In this document: positions 1-7,702 of the stretch, piece by piece
Layout of the letters: every line of letters begins with the position of its first letter
Numbering within the stretch: position 1 is the stretch's first letter
NCBI RefSeq assembly: GCF_001752395.1
Contig: NZ_MKEK01000001.1
Coordinates: forward strand, 2,171,109 to 2,223,145
Origin: Rheinheimera salexigens
Lineage (GTDB): Bacteria > Pseudomonadota > Gammaproteobacteria > Enterobacterales > Alteromonadaceae
Reading direction: 5' to 3'
Length of the DNA: 52,037 bases
Notes under the pieces: generated by a model
What the model was told of the DNA's origin: nothing
The model's input: the letters and a program-made list of their open reading frames with translations, nothing else
The model's database searches: none
Position numbers and translations under genes: made by a program

Positions 1-1
1 C

Positions 2-116
2 TGTCAAGCGTCTTTTTAAAAGATTTTTGACTCGCTGCATAAGCCGCTTGGAGAACCGTTACTGCGTATCCCCGTTGGCATGGCGCGCATTATAGAGCGT
101 TTTAAACCATGCGCAA
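2..116 (-). promoter_or_regulatory. Promoters of a stable-RNA type operon leaving the window to the left
   Basis: Read on the minus strand, a perfect -10 TATAAT (89-94) follows TTGCGC (111-116) at a 16-base spacing. It is followed directly by GCGCGCC, a GC-rich discriminator of the kind found at stringently controlled rRNA and tRNA promoters. About 80 bases downstream, a T- and A-rich tract (11-34) precedes a perfect -35 TTGACA (2-7), whose -10 would lie outside the window. Two such promoters in tandem are typical of rrn operons. The transcribed gene is not visible, so the rRNA/tRNA assignment is an inference. Confidence 0.5.
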
Positions 117-192
117 GCGCTTATGGCAGAAATATTACGATAGTTGGATCGTTCGCGCAAAGTTTAATCAATGCGCTTAAATATCATCCTTT

Positions 193-891
193 TTAGGCTG
201 CCGCTTTACGATTATTATATTCTTTAACCATTAATTGCATTTGTTCGTCATTATATGGCGTCAGATTACTTAATATCATCCGCTTTTCACCTTTACCTAT
301 AACTACACCCGCCGAGACTAAGCAAAACTCTAAAATTACATTACCGCGCTTACCTTCCACTGTCAGGGTTGAGTTTGATAATTGCAATTCCACTTTCTGT
401 TGTGGCAGCTGGCTAAATTGTAATGACATACTCTCATATATGACTAATGGTCGCGCTGGATTGATCATGACTTGATGCTTCTGCATTAATGGCTGCAATA
501 TATAAGGGAAGTTTTGGCCAGAGAAACGAACATAATCTTTGATTAGCGGATCTATAATAGCGGGGTCATCAAATACGGCACCATTTCTTGTTATAGATAA
601 GTAAGGTTTACCTTGTTGATCGATAACAGTGCGTACATTGTTTTCTTGCTTGGTGCATAACAAGGTGTCTGCTGCGACCATTCCCGAAAAATGACATGTC
701 ATCTGCTCGCTTATTCCATACTTAGTAAGTAAGTAAGAGAACATCAAATCCCCTGGCACACAAAAGCGTTTTGCATCTTCGTCATGCAAAGGATTAAAGT
801 CCGTGGCAACTTTCTTCGCAAACTCACTAGATTGCTTACGGCTAAAGCTAAAACCAGACTCTGTTTGAGTTACATACTGATCAATTAACAT
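193..891 (-). CDS. DUF3581 family protein, hot-dog-like N-terminus
   Basis: This 232-residue protein matches my recollection of the DUF3581 family of marine gammaproteobacteria, whose function is not established. The stretch at about residues 31-52 (DFNPLHDEDAKRF followed by VPGDL) resembles the hydratase motif of MaoC-type hot-dog proteins, where an Asp and a His act on acyl-thioesters. No signal peptide or membrane segment is visible, so it should be cytosolic. It stands alone, divergent from sulA. A role in acyl-CoA or acyl-ACP chemistry is only an inference from the fold-like motif. Confidence 0.75.
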   Translation of the reverse strand: MLIDQYVTQTESGFSFSRKQSSEFAKKVATDFNPLHDEDAKRFCVPGDLMFSYLLTKYGISEQMTCHFSGMVAADTLLCTKQENNVRTVIDQQGKPYLSITRNGAVFDDPAIIDPLIKDYVRFSGQNFPYILQPLMQKHQVMINPARPLVIYESMSLQFSQLPQQKVELQLSNSTLTVEGKRGNVILEFCLVSAGVVIGKGEKRMILSNLTPYNDEQMQLMVKEYNNRKAAA

Positions 892-1077
892 CTACTACCA
901 ACTTAATCTATTAACATCGCCACATAATACCTGTTTTTACCTATTTAATGGTCTAACAAGTGGTAATTAGTTTGTTTCAAACTATTCCTAACTGAACTTA
1001 ACGGCTCTAAGCCAGCGTTTATCTGCAGTACCTACGATTTTTCGGCTATTTATGGAATATATTATGAATAAAAGTGC

Positions 1078-1121
1078 TTGCTTTTTATTCAACCCAACAC
1101 TACTGTATATTCATACACTGT
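1078..1121 (+). promoter_or_regulatory. sulA promoter with LexA (SOS) box
   Basis: The sequence TACTGTATATTCATACACTG (1101-1120) matches 16 of 20 positions of the enterobacterial LexA consensus. The left half-site CTGT (1103-1106) is perfect, and eight bases further the right half-site reads ACAC instead of ACAG. It coincides with a possible -10 TACTGT (1101-1106) spaced 17 bases from TTGCTT (1078-1083), so a bound repressor would block RNA polymerase. It lies about 25 bases upstream of the sulA start. Confidence 0.65.
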
Positions 1122-1145
1122 ACAAATAACCATGCAGGAAATAAA

Positions 1146-1592
1146 ATGAATTACTTATTAGATTTGCCCCAGGTCGCCACTGATGATGTCGCTAAATGTG
1201 ACAGCCCTCTACTAACGCCTCTGACGCCATTTAATCCAGTAGCTAATCGTAATATTTCACAACAGCAACGAATGTTGATGCAATTAATCCAACAACATCA
1301 AGCACAGGCTGGTTGGATAGTTCTACTGGCACCTAGCCCGCAAGTAATTAAACTGCTTGCTAACGTTGAGCAATTACCTCTACATAAAGTGTTAGTCATA
1401 CATAAAAAGCAGTTGGCAAACTTAACTACAGTTATCGATACCGCGTTAACGTCAGGAAATTGTAAAGTGGTGATTAATTGCGGTCAGCCTTTAACAGACA
1501 ATATTGATCATGAATGTCAAAAGTTAGCAGCACAACATCATGCCTGGTTTTACCAATTGGATAACCTGTGCCAACGACTTAATCCGCATTAA
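1146..1592 (+). CDS. sulA: SulA-like SOS cell-division inhibitor
   Basis: The 148-residue protein belongs to the SulA family, which binds FtsZ and blocks septation during DNA damage. The recognisable core is around residues 50-90 (GWIVLLAP, then LPLHKVLVIHKKQL), matching the E. coli SulA segment with LPLTKV and the following TGNYSVVI-like stretch (here SGNCKVVI). A GTG at 1074 opens the same frame, but I chose ATG 1146 because AGGAAA lies just upstream and the LexA box would otherwise be inside the gene. Sequence divergence is high, as is usual for SulA. The SOS box supports the call. Confidence 0.75.
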   Translation: MNYLLDLPQVATDDVAKCDSPLLTPLTPFNPVANRNISQQQRMLMQLIQQHQAQAGWIVLLAPSPQVIKLLANVEQLPLHKVLVIHKKQLANLTTVIDTALTSGNCKVVINCGQPLTDNIDHECQKLAAQHHAWFYQLDNLCQRLNPH

Positions 1593-1664
1593 ATAAGGGC
1601 AATAGACTATTGCTGACATTTTACTTAGCGTAAAATAACCAGTTTTAAGTTTCAGGAGCTTTTT

Positions 1665-2144
1665 GTGCAGTGTTATTGCGGATCTAAACAAACATTCTCA
1701 CAGTGTTGCCAACCTTTTATTAAACACGTTAAACCGGTAGAAAACTGTGAGCAGTTAATGCGTTCGCGCTATAGTGCCTATTGTCTTAAAGATGCCGCTT
1801 ATATTTATGCTACCAATCATCCTAGTATGCAAGCAGATAACTCTTTGCAGCAAATTACTGATTTTGCTAATACGAGTCATTTTATTAATTTACAGGTATT
1901 TTGCAGCAAACAAGATAACACAGTGGGCAGCGTGCAGTTTATGGTCAGCTATTTACAAGGAAATGTGTTAGTGACGTTTACTGAAACTTCTCGTTTTGTT
2001 TTTGAGCAGAATTGGTTATATACCGCCGGTCAATTAATTGAGCAACCAACCGTAAAAATTGGTCGTAATGATTTATGTCCTTGTGGTAGTAAAAAGAAGT
2101 TTAAACAATGTCTGTTCCATTTACTTTCCGGTAGCCTTAATTAA
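1665..2144 (+). CDS. ychJ: YchJ family SEC-C motif protein
   Basis: This 159-residue protein has the YchJ (UPF0225) layout: an N-terminal zinc-binding Cys cluster (CYCGSKQTFSQCC, residues 3-15), the conserved MRSRYSAYCLKDAAYI segment at about 32-47, an NTF2-like middle, and a C-terminal SEC-C motif (GRNDLCPCGSKKKFKQC, about 133-149). SEC-C motifs bind zinc and often contact ribosomes or SecB-like partners, but YchJ itself has no settled role. The start is GTG with an AGGAGC ribosome site at 1654. It follows sulA by 72 bases and may have its own promoter. Confidence 0.9.
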   Translation: MQCYCGSKQTFSQCCQPFIKHVKPVENCEQLMRSRYSAYCLKDAAYIYATNHPSMQADNSLQQITDFANTSHFINLQVFCSKQDNTVGSVQFMVSYLQGNVLVTFTETSRFVFEQNWLYTAGQLIEQPTVKIGRNDLCPCGSKKKFKQCLFHLLSGSLN

Positions 2145-2197
2145 TACTTATACGATAGGTTATTCATAAACTTATACATAAGAGTATATATAAATAG

Positions 2198-2680
2198 TTA
2201 GGCAGCTTCTGCTTGATGCAATTTTTCTAATACTTCGTATAACGCTGTAGCATCAGCTTTTGGTTTTTGTAATGGCTGCGATGCCGTTAAACGACGCTTG
2301 CTATGCACATCTAAACTTTGCCATAACTCTATTGGCAGTTTGTTCTTGTCATCTTTATACACTATAGGCTCTGGTTTTAAATAACCAAACAGCTTTACTT
2401 GGGTTAATCCAGATTGCTGTACCGCTTGTGCATACTCAGCAATTAAGTTTTCGTCATCATCTTGCCAGGCAAATGAACGTTGTGAACGTATATTGAGTTG
2501 CTGTTGCAGTTTACTACTCGGTTCTAGTTGTACCGGACTGTCTGGGGTAAAAAACTCAGCATTCTCTTCCACGGCTGTTGACAGCAAAGCGAGAAATAAA
2601 GAAAAGTCAGCTTGATGCTTATTTTGTAATGCGACATTTAAGCACGAGTCGAGCTGCCACTCATTAATTATTGGGTTCAT
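2198..2680 (-). CDS. VC2046/SO_2500-type protein of unknown function
   Basis: This 160-residue soluble protein has an N-terminal stretch (INEWQLDSCLNVAL, then ADFSLFLALLS) that I associate with the VC2046/SO_2500 family of Vibrio and Shewanella. That family is conserved but functionally unassigned. No catalytic motif, signal peptide or membrane segment is visible. The ribosome site is weak. Its start lies just upstream of the tRNA-Tyr promoter on the opposite strand. Confidence 0.6.
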   Translation of the reverse strand: MNPIINEWQLDSCLNVALQNKHQADFSLFLALLSTAVEENAEFFTPDSPVQLEPSSKLQQQLNIRSQRSFAWQDDDENLIAEYAQAVQQSGLTQVKLFGYLKPEPIVYKDDKNKLPIELWQSLDVHSKRRLTASQPLQKPKADATALYEVLEKLHQAEAA

Positions 2681-2746
2681 ATTGGGCTTTTTTTATGGCT
2701 GTTGTCGCTTTTATCGGCAGTCAGACAAAAAAGTTTAGTAAAATAC

Positions 2747-2774
2747 TTTACATCAAAATTAAATTTGATAAGAT
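2747..2774 (+). promoter_or_regulatory. tRNA-Tyr promoter
   Basis: A -35 TTTACA (2747-2752) and a -10 TAAGAT (2769-2774) are 16 bases apart. A GC-rich stretch GCTGCGC follows, and the tRNA begins about 14 bases downstream of the -10. The GC-rich discriminator is typical of growth-rate-controlled tRNA promoters. Confidence 0.65.
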
Positions 2775-2787
2775 GCTGCGCACTCGT

Positions 2788-2872
<85 letters not shown>

Positions 2873-3044
2873 TTCTTTCTTAAGTTAATAGTTGCTAATA
2901 GCAGTTATTAACTGCAGTTAATACACTCTTCAACTACATTTTTTATATACCTTACGCCATCTGAAATACTCTTCTTGCAATAAGCTCTTAGCTAAAAACA
3001 TAAACATTCTTTAGATTTTGTATACTCTGTATAACAGAATTCAA

Positions 3045-3070
3045 AAGCAGAGCTTCCTTGCTCTTAGCTT
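3045..3070 (-). terminator. Possible deoC terminator
   Basis: On the minus strand a stem with arms AAGC-TA-AGAGC and GCTCT-GCTT closes a six-base loop (3054-3059) and is followed by a short T run. The two-base bulge and the weak T tract make this a moderate candidate. It lies 68 bases beyond the deoC stop. Confidence 0.4.
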
Positions 3071-3137
3071 ATTAGCCATTAATTCCTTAAAAACTTTCAT
3101 CCTTAGATACAATTTACGGATTGTTTTTACTGTTTCT

Positions 3138-3866
3138 TTAATTCGTGTGCTGTAATTGTTGGTCTAGTTCAGTAGCTAAACTACTGGCCCCAATGCGCAT
3201 AGTTGCACTAGTCGCGATTTTGCCCGTAATTTGTTCGTATAGTTGAATTAAATTAATAGCTTGTTCAACTGTACGCACACCACCAGATGCTTTAAAGCCT
3301 ACCGTTCTATCGGCGGCAGCTATCACCGTCAGCATTATTCTTGCCGCTTCCTCACTGACACCAAAGGTTACTTTTCCTGTTGAGCTTTTAACGAAGTCTG
3401 CGCCACATTGAATCGCTAGCTCTGTTGCCTTTGCAACTTGTTGCGCCGTAATTAACTCACCTGATTCAATAATAATTTTTAAGCACAGTTCACCACAGGC
3501 TTGGCGAATATCATATAAAAAGCTTGTTACCGCACCATGCTCACCGCGCATTAATGCTTTATATGGTAATACACAATCTATTTCAGTTGCTCCCGCTTGG
3601 ATAGCATGCTCGATTTGTTCACAAACCGTATCCGTTGCTAGGTCACCTGTAGGAAAATTGACCACAGTTGCTATCTGGGCTGAGCCTAGTAGTGTATTGT
3701 GCTGCAACAATGCAGGTAAATATTCTGGATAAACACAATAAGCGGCATAAGCTAATGTCGGTAAGGTTGTAAGCCAATCATTAAAAGCCGAAATATTGTC
3801 GGCATCGTCTAATCTTGTTATATCAATCAACTTAACCAGTTGTTGTAACCGCAGTGAATTTTTCAT
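3138..3866 (-). CDS. deoC: Deoxyribose-phosphate aldolase
   Basis: This class I aldolase cleaves 2-deoxyribose 5-phosphate to glyceraldehyde 3-phosphate and acetaldehyde in deoxynucleoside catabolism. The 242-residue protein keeps the Schiff-base lysine K160 in GADFVKSSTGK, the second lysine K192 in VGFKASGGVRT, and the acid D97 in EIDCVLPYKALMRG. It is somewhat shorter than E. coli DeoC (259). No deoA, deoB or deoD is near, so it is not in the classical deo operon. No clear Shine-Dalgarno precedes the ATG. Confidence 0.95.
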   Translation of the reverse strand: MKNSLRLQQLVKLIDITRLDDADNISAFNDWLTTLPTLAYAAYCVYPEYLPALLQHNTLLGSAQIATVVNFPTGDLATDTVCEQIEHAIQAGATEIDCVLPYKALMRGEHGAVTSFLYDIRQACGELCLKIIIESGELITAQQVAKATELAIQCGADFVKSSTGKVTFGVSEEAARIMLTVIAAADRTVGFKASGGVRTVEQAINLIQLYEQITGKIATSATMRIGASSLATELDQQLQHTN

Positions 3867-4015
3867 TTAGGGTGTCCAATTATTATGCAGCACTGCTGGC
3901 TGTCTTATGTAAGCTCATTATTTCAAGCGCTGAGCAGCTTAAAATAAACTGTTGGTAAAAGCAAAATAGCCAAATTAAAAATAAACCAAAATAATTTAAA
4001 ATAAATTGAATCTTT

Positions 4016-4109
4016 TATTCTATGCGCAGTCTATTAGTTAGTAGTAATTCACAATCTCCCTACTGATGTCCTTGTTTAGTCGCCAACCCTTTGTTGGCGA
4101 CTTTTTTTT
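4016..4109 (+). ncRNA. Candidate small RNA ending in a strong terminator
   Basis: A perfect 10-bp hairpin (AGTCGCCAAC 4078-4087, loop CCTTT, GTTGGCGACT 4093-4102) runs into eight T residues on the plus strand. No plus-strand gene lies upstream; the nearest transcript is the tRNA more than 1.2 kb away, across antisense deoC. A second hairpin precedes it (TTAGTAG 4038-4044 with CTACTGA 4060-4066). A weak -10 TATTCT lies at 4016-4021. This two-hairpin layout is typical of Hfq-dependent small RNAs. I recognise no known family, and the 5' end is a guess. Confidence 0.4.
4078..4109 (+). terminator. Rho-independent terminator without an obvious plus-strand gene
   Basis: A 10-bp perfect stem with a five-base loop is followed by TTTTTTTT. 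The T tract is only on the plus-strand side, so it does not serve the minus-strand gene ending at 4130. Confidence 0.85.
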
Positions 4110-4129
4110 ATTGAAATTTCAGAACTCTT

Positions 4130-4831
4130 TTATAAGCTTAAATGGTGTTGATATTGTTTCAGCCATTGCTTAGCAGCAGACACGTCAGCACAGTGCTTTG
4201 CAACTAACTGCCAGAATGCAGCAGAATGGTTTAGATGCTTTAAGTGACAGACTTCATGCACGACCACATAATCTGCAACCCATGCCGGTGCCATCATTAG
4301 ACGCCAATTAAAGCCAAGGCGACCATCAGCACGACAATACCCCCATTTACTTAACCAACCACCAATAACTATTTCTGTCGACTTTACCTGTAACTGTCGC
4401 TGCCAATACGCTACCCGCGAATTAAACCAAATTTGGGCTTGTTGTTTATACCAATCGGTAATTAATTGTTGTTTGATAATATCGACACGCGCCATTTGCA
4501 CTCGAGATGAAATATTCAGCACCAATTTATCTTGCTGCTGAAGTATATAACTACGCTTAGCACGCTGTACTTCAAACGGTAAAACCTGCTCAAATAACGG
4601 TAGTCGGCACTCTTCCAGCCACTTAGGAGCCGCGAGTAATTGTGTTGTTTGTATTTTTTCTAAGATCCAGTGCTGCTTATGCTGTAAAAAAGCTTCAATT
4701 TTTGCCATAGCATATGCCAGCGGAGCTCTAACGACGACTTCACCAGCTTTAATCTGGATCGCCAAGCTACGCCGTTTGCTATAGTACAAAATGTAATTAA
4801 ACGGCTGTGCCTTAACCTGCAATCCTGACAT
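4130..4831 (-). CDS. YgjP-like metallopeptidase (DUF45)
   Basis: The 233-residue protein carries the YgjP/DUF45 signature: SKWGYCRADGRLGFNWRLMMAP (about 161-182), then YVVVHEVCHLKHLNHSAAFW with zinc ligands H192, H196 and H202 and catalytic E193. The family is related to WLM and SprT-type zinc peptidases and is often annotated M48. Its physiological substrate is unknown. No signal peptide is visible, so it acts in the cytosol. The C-terminal placement of the motif and the overall length are normal for the family. It diverges from xthA. Confidence 0.88.
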   Translation of the reverse strand: MSGLQVKAQPFNYILYYSKRRSLAIQIKAGEVVVRAPLAYAMAKIEAFLQHKQHWILEKIQTTQLLAAPKWLEECRLPLFEQVLPFEVQRAKRSYILQQQDKLVLNISSRVQMARVDIIKQQLITDWYKQQAQIWFNSRVAYWQRQLQVKSTEIVIGGWLSKWGYCRADGRLGFNWRLMMAPAWVADYVVVHEVCHLKHLNHSAAFWQLVAKHCADVSAAKQWLKQYQHHLSL

Positions 4832-4903
4832 CTTATTCCTCGAACCTGTAACCTTTAGCTAACAAAGCAAGTCCATTGTGCCATACCGCAACATAAAGTG
4901 TTA

Positions 4904-4912
4904 TTATCCACA
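4904..4912 (+). promoter_or_regulatory. Perfect DnaA box upstream of xthA
   Basis: TTATCCACA matches the high-affinity DnaA consensus exactly. It lies 40 bases before the xthA start, in the divergent promoter region shared with the YgjP-like gene. A single site may be chance; see also the pair at 6598-6620. Confidence 0.4.
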
Positions 4913-4951
4913 AGATTTTGGTTCACTCTAATAAGTAGGAAAAACGTAAAT

Positions 4952-5758
4952 ATGAAAGTAATTTCGTTTAACATCAACGGACTACGCGCTCGTTTACATC
5001 AGTTGCAAGCTCTTATCACTAAGCATCAACCCGATATAATCGGTCTGCAAGAAATTAAAGTGCATAGTGATGTATTCCCGTTATCTGATGTAGAAGCGAT
5101 GGGGTATCATGTCTATCACTTTGGTCAAAAAGGCCATTATGGTGTTGCGATTTTAAGTAAAGAACCCGCTTTATCTATGCAGTATGGTTTTCCAACAGAT
5201 GAAGAAGATGCTCAACGCCGGATGTTGATTGGCCGTTTTGCGATGCCTGATGGCCAACCTGTGACTATTTTAAATGGCTATTTTCCGCAAGGTGAAAACC
5301 GCTCTCATCCCACTAAGTTTCCGGCTAAAGAAAAATTCTATGATGATTTACAAAATTATCTGGAGACACATCACACCCCGGATGAATTATTAGCCGTTAT
5401 TGGTGATATTAATATTTCTTCTATTGATTTAGATATTGGTATTGGTGAAGCGAATGCTAAACGTTGGTTACGTGAAGGCAAAACCTCATTTTTGCCTGAA
5501 GAGCGTGAATGGCTTAAGCGATTAAAAGATTGGGGATTAAGCGATACCTTCAGAAATTTGCATCCAGATGCAGCTGATATGTATAGCTGGTTTGATTATC
5601 GTTCTAAAGGTTTTCTTGATAATCGTGGTTTAAGAATTGACGTAGTATTAGCAACAGAAGCATTAGCTAAGCGTTGTATTGAAAGTGATATTGATTATGA
5701 GTTAAGAGGTATTGAAAAGCCTTCGGATCATGCACCTATATGGTCAGTATTTAAATAA
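4952..5758 (+). CDS. xthA: Exodeoxyribonuclease III
   Basis: This is the main AP endonuclease and 3'-5' exonuclease of base-excision repair. The 268-residue protein keeps all exo III motifs: metal-binding E in [15 protein letters not shown], the [28 protein letters not shown] block also found in E. coli Xth[10 protein letters not shown], and the catalytic PSDHAPI. An in-frame start at 4898 would add 18 residues; I use ATG 4952 because it aligns with XthA and has AGGA upstream. It is monocistronic. Confidence 0.97.
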   Translation: MKVISFNINGLRARLHQLQALITKHQPDIIGLQEIKVHSDVFPLSDVEAMGYHVYHFGQKGHYGVAILSKEPALSMQYGFPTDEEDAQRRMLIGRFAMPDGQPVTILNGYFPQGENRSHPTKFPAKEKFYDDLQNYLETHHTPDELLAVIGDINISSIDLDIGIGEANAKRWLREGKTSFLPEEREWLKRLKDWGLSDTFRNLHPDAADMYSWFDYRSKGFLDNRGLRIDVVLATEALAKRCIESDIDYELRGIEKPSDHAPIWSVFK

Positions 5759-5795
5759 ACTCTCGAATCGTGACTAAAAACACAACGTAAACTAC

Positions 5796-5835
5796 AAAGC
5801 CTTTATGACTATATCCAGTCGCGAATAAAGGCTTT
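5796..5835 (-). terminator. Inverted repeat over the 3' end of yfbV
   Basis: AAAGCCTTTAT (5796-5806) and its exact complement (5825-5835) are separated by 18 bases and straddle the yfbV stop codon. xthA and yfbV converge here, so it may end both transcripts, though the T tracts on either side are poor. Confidence 0.4.
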
Positions 5836-6255
5836 ATCTAATTGACGATAGGCTTGTTGCAGCACTTGAGCTAAGTCAATATACCTACCAGGTTGATTAT
5901 AACGTGGTAGTTCTATTCCATGTTGTTGCATTTTATCGCAAATATGCCGAAACCAAGCGGCATGCGCTGGCGTTAATGTTGTTTTTGATCTTACCCCTAA
6001 CCAATAAAAACCCTGTAAAGGTAACGTTGCAATAAATAGCATCATGGCAATAATCTGCGGCAAAAAACCACTTCCTAATAAACTATATTGAATATAGGCT
6101 ACTGCAATGGCTAAGAGCGGTAAATAGCGGCTCGATAAGCTGGTCAGCAAGATAATCTTATTTTCTGGAAATATACTATTTAACTCAGGTTTAACAGGCC
6201 ATTTTTTACTATAATGGTGGCCTTTTTTTAATACCGAATAAAGCGAAAACAACAT
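5809..6255 (-). CDS. yfbV: YfbV family inner-membrane protein (UPF0208)
   Basis: The 148-residue protein has the YfbV (DUF412) pattern: a charged N-terminus with a GHHYSKKWPVKPELNSIFPENK segment (about residues 12-33), two hydrophobic helices at about 42-60 and 65-85, and a cytosolic C-terminal tail rich in Gln and Arg. In E. coli YfbV has been linked to organisation of the Ter macrodomain, but its mechanism is unclear. I chose ATG 6255, which has GGAGG five bases upstream; an upstream TTG start would place that site inside the gene. Confidence 0.88.
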   Translation of the reverse strand: MLFSLYSVLKKGHHYSKKWPVKPELNSIFPENKIILLTSLSSRYLPLLAIAVAYIQYSLLGSGFLPQIIAMMLFIATLPLQGFYWLGVRSKTTLTPAHAAWFRHICDKMQQHGIELPRYNQPGRYIDLAQVLQQAYRQLDKAFIRDWI

Positions 6256-6841
6256 GATAACCTCCAACTAATAAGCATCTAAACAGTCAACAATCCGAAA
6301 ACTGAATAACAGCACCATAACAGTGCCATAAAATAAAAAGTTCGTTCTTAGCACTTTTCAAACAGTTTCAAAGCCCACTCTTAGCTGTTAAAAAACTTAT
6401 CAAATAAATATTAAAACGGTTTTAAGAGAAAATCGCTAATTTTGACAATCTATTTAAAACATTAACATTCGTAAAAACGGCTAAGCACTGCTTTAATAGC
6501 TTATTTACAGCCAACTGAAACTATCAAATAATGTGCCAATCAAAATAACTCATACAAATCAGGCAACTAAGCAAGTTAAACACTGTTACTAACAAGCTTA
6601 TCCACAGAAATTGTGGACAACATCACGCTAGAGTCTATGGGTAAATATGATTTTTTTAGTTTATTTGTCATATAAAAAAATACATTTAAAGCCTTTTTGA
6701 CCGCCAAAGCGATATAAAAACACTTTATCAATAAAATCCTCTCGCATTACTCGTAATATTAATGACAAATAACGCCGTTAGCAGACAATTTATCAACAGT
6801 ATTGTACAGTAAGTGTTAGTAAAGAAGGATAATACTAATTT
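6256..6841. other. 586-base AT-rich intergenic region with DnaA boxes
   Basis: No gene is visible on either strand. The region is very AT-rich, with runs of T and A around 6651-6675, and it contains an inverted pair of DnaA boxes plus weaker variants (TTATCAACA at 6790-6798). I find no GATC in it, which argues against an enterobacterial-type oriC. Promoters for yfbV and the 6842 gene must lie here. Confidence 0.6.
6598..6620. promoter_or_regulatory. Inverted pair of DnaA boxes
   Basis: TTATCCACA (6598-6606, perfect) and TGTGGACAA (6612-6620, the reverse of TTGTCCACA, one mismatch) face each other across the five bases GAAAT. Together they make a 23-base near-perfect inverted repeat. This could bind DnaA cooperatively or be the operator of an unrelated dimeric regulator. 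Confidence 0.5.
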
Positions 6842-7342
6842 ATGGTTAATACAGCATTACAATGGTTACCCCAGTTAAGGGATATACGTGGTATTGGCAT
6901 AAAAAGTCCAATCAGCGGGGATATATTTCCTCTAACCGAACACGCCGATCCGTTATACCACTCTATGCTGTTAGATCAGGCTTTGTGTATTAAGTTGCAC
7001 CAAGGTACTATTAAAGCACCTTTTACTGGCAAATTTACCGCTTGCTTAGACGGTAATCGTAGGCTTCGCTTTACCCATAAATCCGGGGTAATCTTACAAC
7101 TCGATTTGCCATTTGCGTTGTTTGAACAACATACTAAAGCAATAAGACGGTTAACGATTACGGCAATAGATATTGAAGCAGGTCAAGATATCCTGCAAAT
7201 TGAACAGCATTGGTTGCATTCGCATCAACCCATATTTTGCGTATTGATGCTGCTGCCGCACCCTATGATTAAAGCGCTATTTAGCAGCCAGCGCAAAGTG
7301 ATTGCCGCTCACAACGCAGCAATTATTATTCAAACTCATTAA
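6842..7342 (+). CDS. EIIA-Glc-like protein lacking the phosphorylated histidines
   Basis: The 166-residue protein aligns with the PTS EIIA(Glc)/Crr fold: IKSPISGDIFPL (20-31) matches the Crr segment IIAPLSGEIVNI, followed by LCIKLHQGTIKAPFTGKFT (48-66) and SGVILQLDLP (81-90). In Crr, H90 accepts phosphate from HPr and H75 supports it. By my hand alignment these positions are D88 and R73 here, so it should not carry phosphate. No other PTS gene is near. A regulatory or carbohydrate-binding role is possible but not shown. It heads a row with yffB and an M15 peptidase (gaps 11 and 1 bases). Confidence 0.6.
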   Translation: MVNTALQWLPQLRDIRGIGIKSPISGDIFPLTEHADPLYHSMLLDQALCIKLHQGTIKAPFTGKFTACLDGNRRLRFTHKSGVILQLDLPFALFEQHTKAIRRLTITAIDIEAGQDILQIEQHWLHSHQPIFCVLMLLPHPMIKALFSSQRKVIAAHNAAIIIQTH

Positions 7343-7353
7343 AAGTAATTATT

Positions 7354-7701
7354 ATGACAAAAATGTATGGCATCAAAAATTGTGACACTATTAAAAAAGC
7401 CCGAGCTTGGTTGACTGAGCAACAACATGACTATACTTTTATTGATTATCGTAAAGATGGATTAACGGCAGAGCAATTAGCGGAATTCTCTGCCGCTTGT
7501 GGTTGGCAAAATCTGCTTAATACTCGTGGCACAACCTATCGCCAACTTGCTGCTGAAGATAAAGAAAACTTAGATGAAGCTAAAGCTCTAGCATTAATGT
7601 TAGCGCAACCGGCAATGATTAAACGGCCTTTACTAGTACATAATGGCCAATACTATCTTGGCTTTAAAGCTGAGCAATATCAGCAGATTTTTAATACCTA
7701 G
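7354..7701 (+). CDS. yffB: ArsC/Spx-like reductase YffB
   Basis: A 115-residue thioredoxin-fold protein close to E. coli YffB over its whole length: YGIKNCDTIKKARAWL at the N-terminus, then DYRKDGL, LLNTRGTTYRQL and IKRPLLV. The family resembles glutaredoxin-dependent arsenate reductase, with one active Cys in NCDT, but YffB has not been shown to be an arsenate reductase. In E. coli yffB precedes dapE; here it is followed by a peptidase gene of another family. Confidence 0.92.
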   Translation: MTKMYGIKNCDTIKKARAWLTEQQHDYTFIDYRKDGLTAEQLAEFSAACGWQNLLNTRGTTYRQLAAEDKENLDEAKALALMLAQPAMIKRPLLVHNGQYYLGFKAEQYQQIFNT

Positions 7702-7702
7702 T

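Noticed and set aside
6256..6841. Replication origin oriC
   Set aside because: DnaA boxes and AT-rich DNA are present, but there is no GATC cluster, no 13-mer array I can recognise, and no dnaA, mioC or mnmG neighbour.
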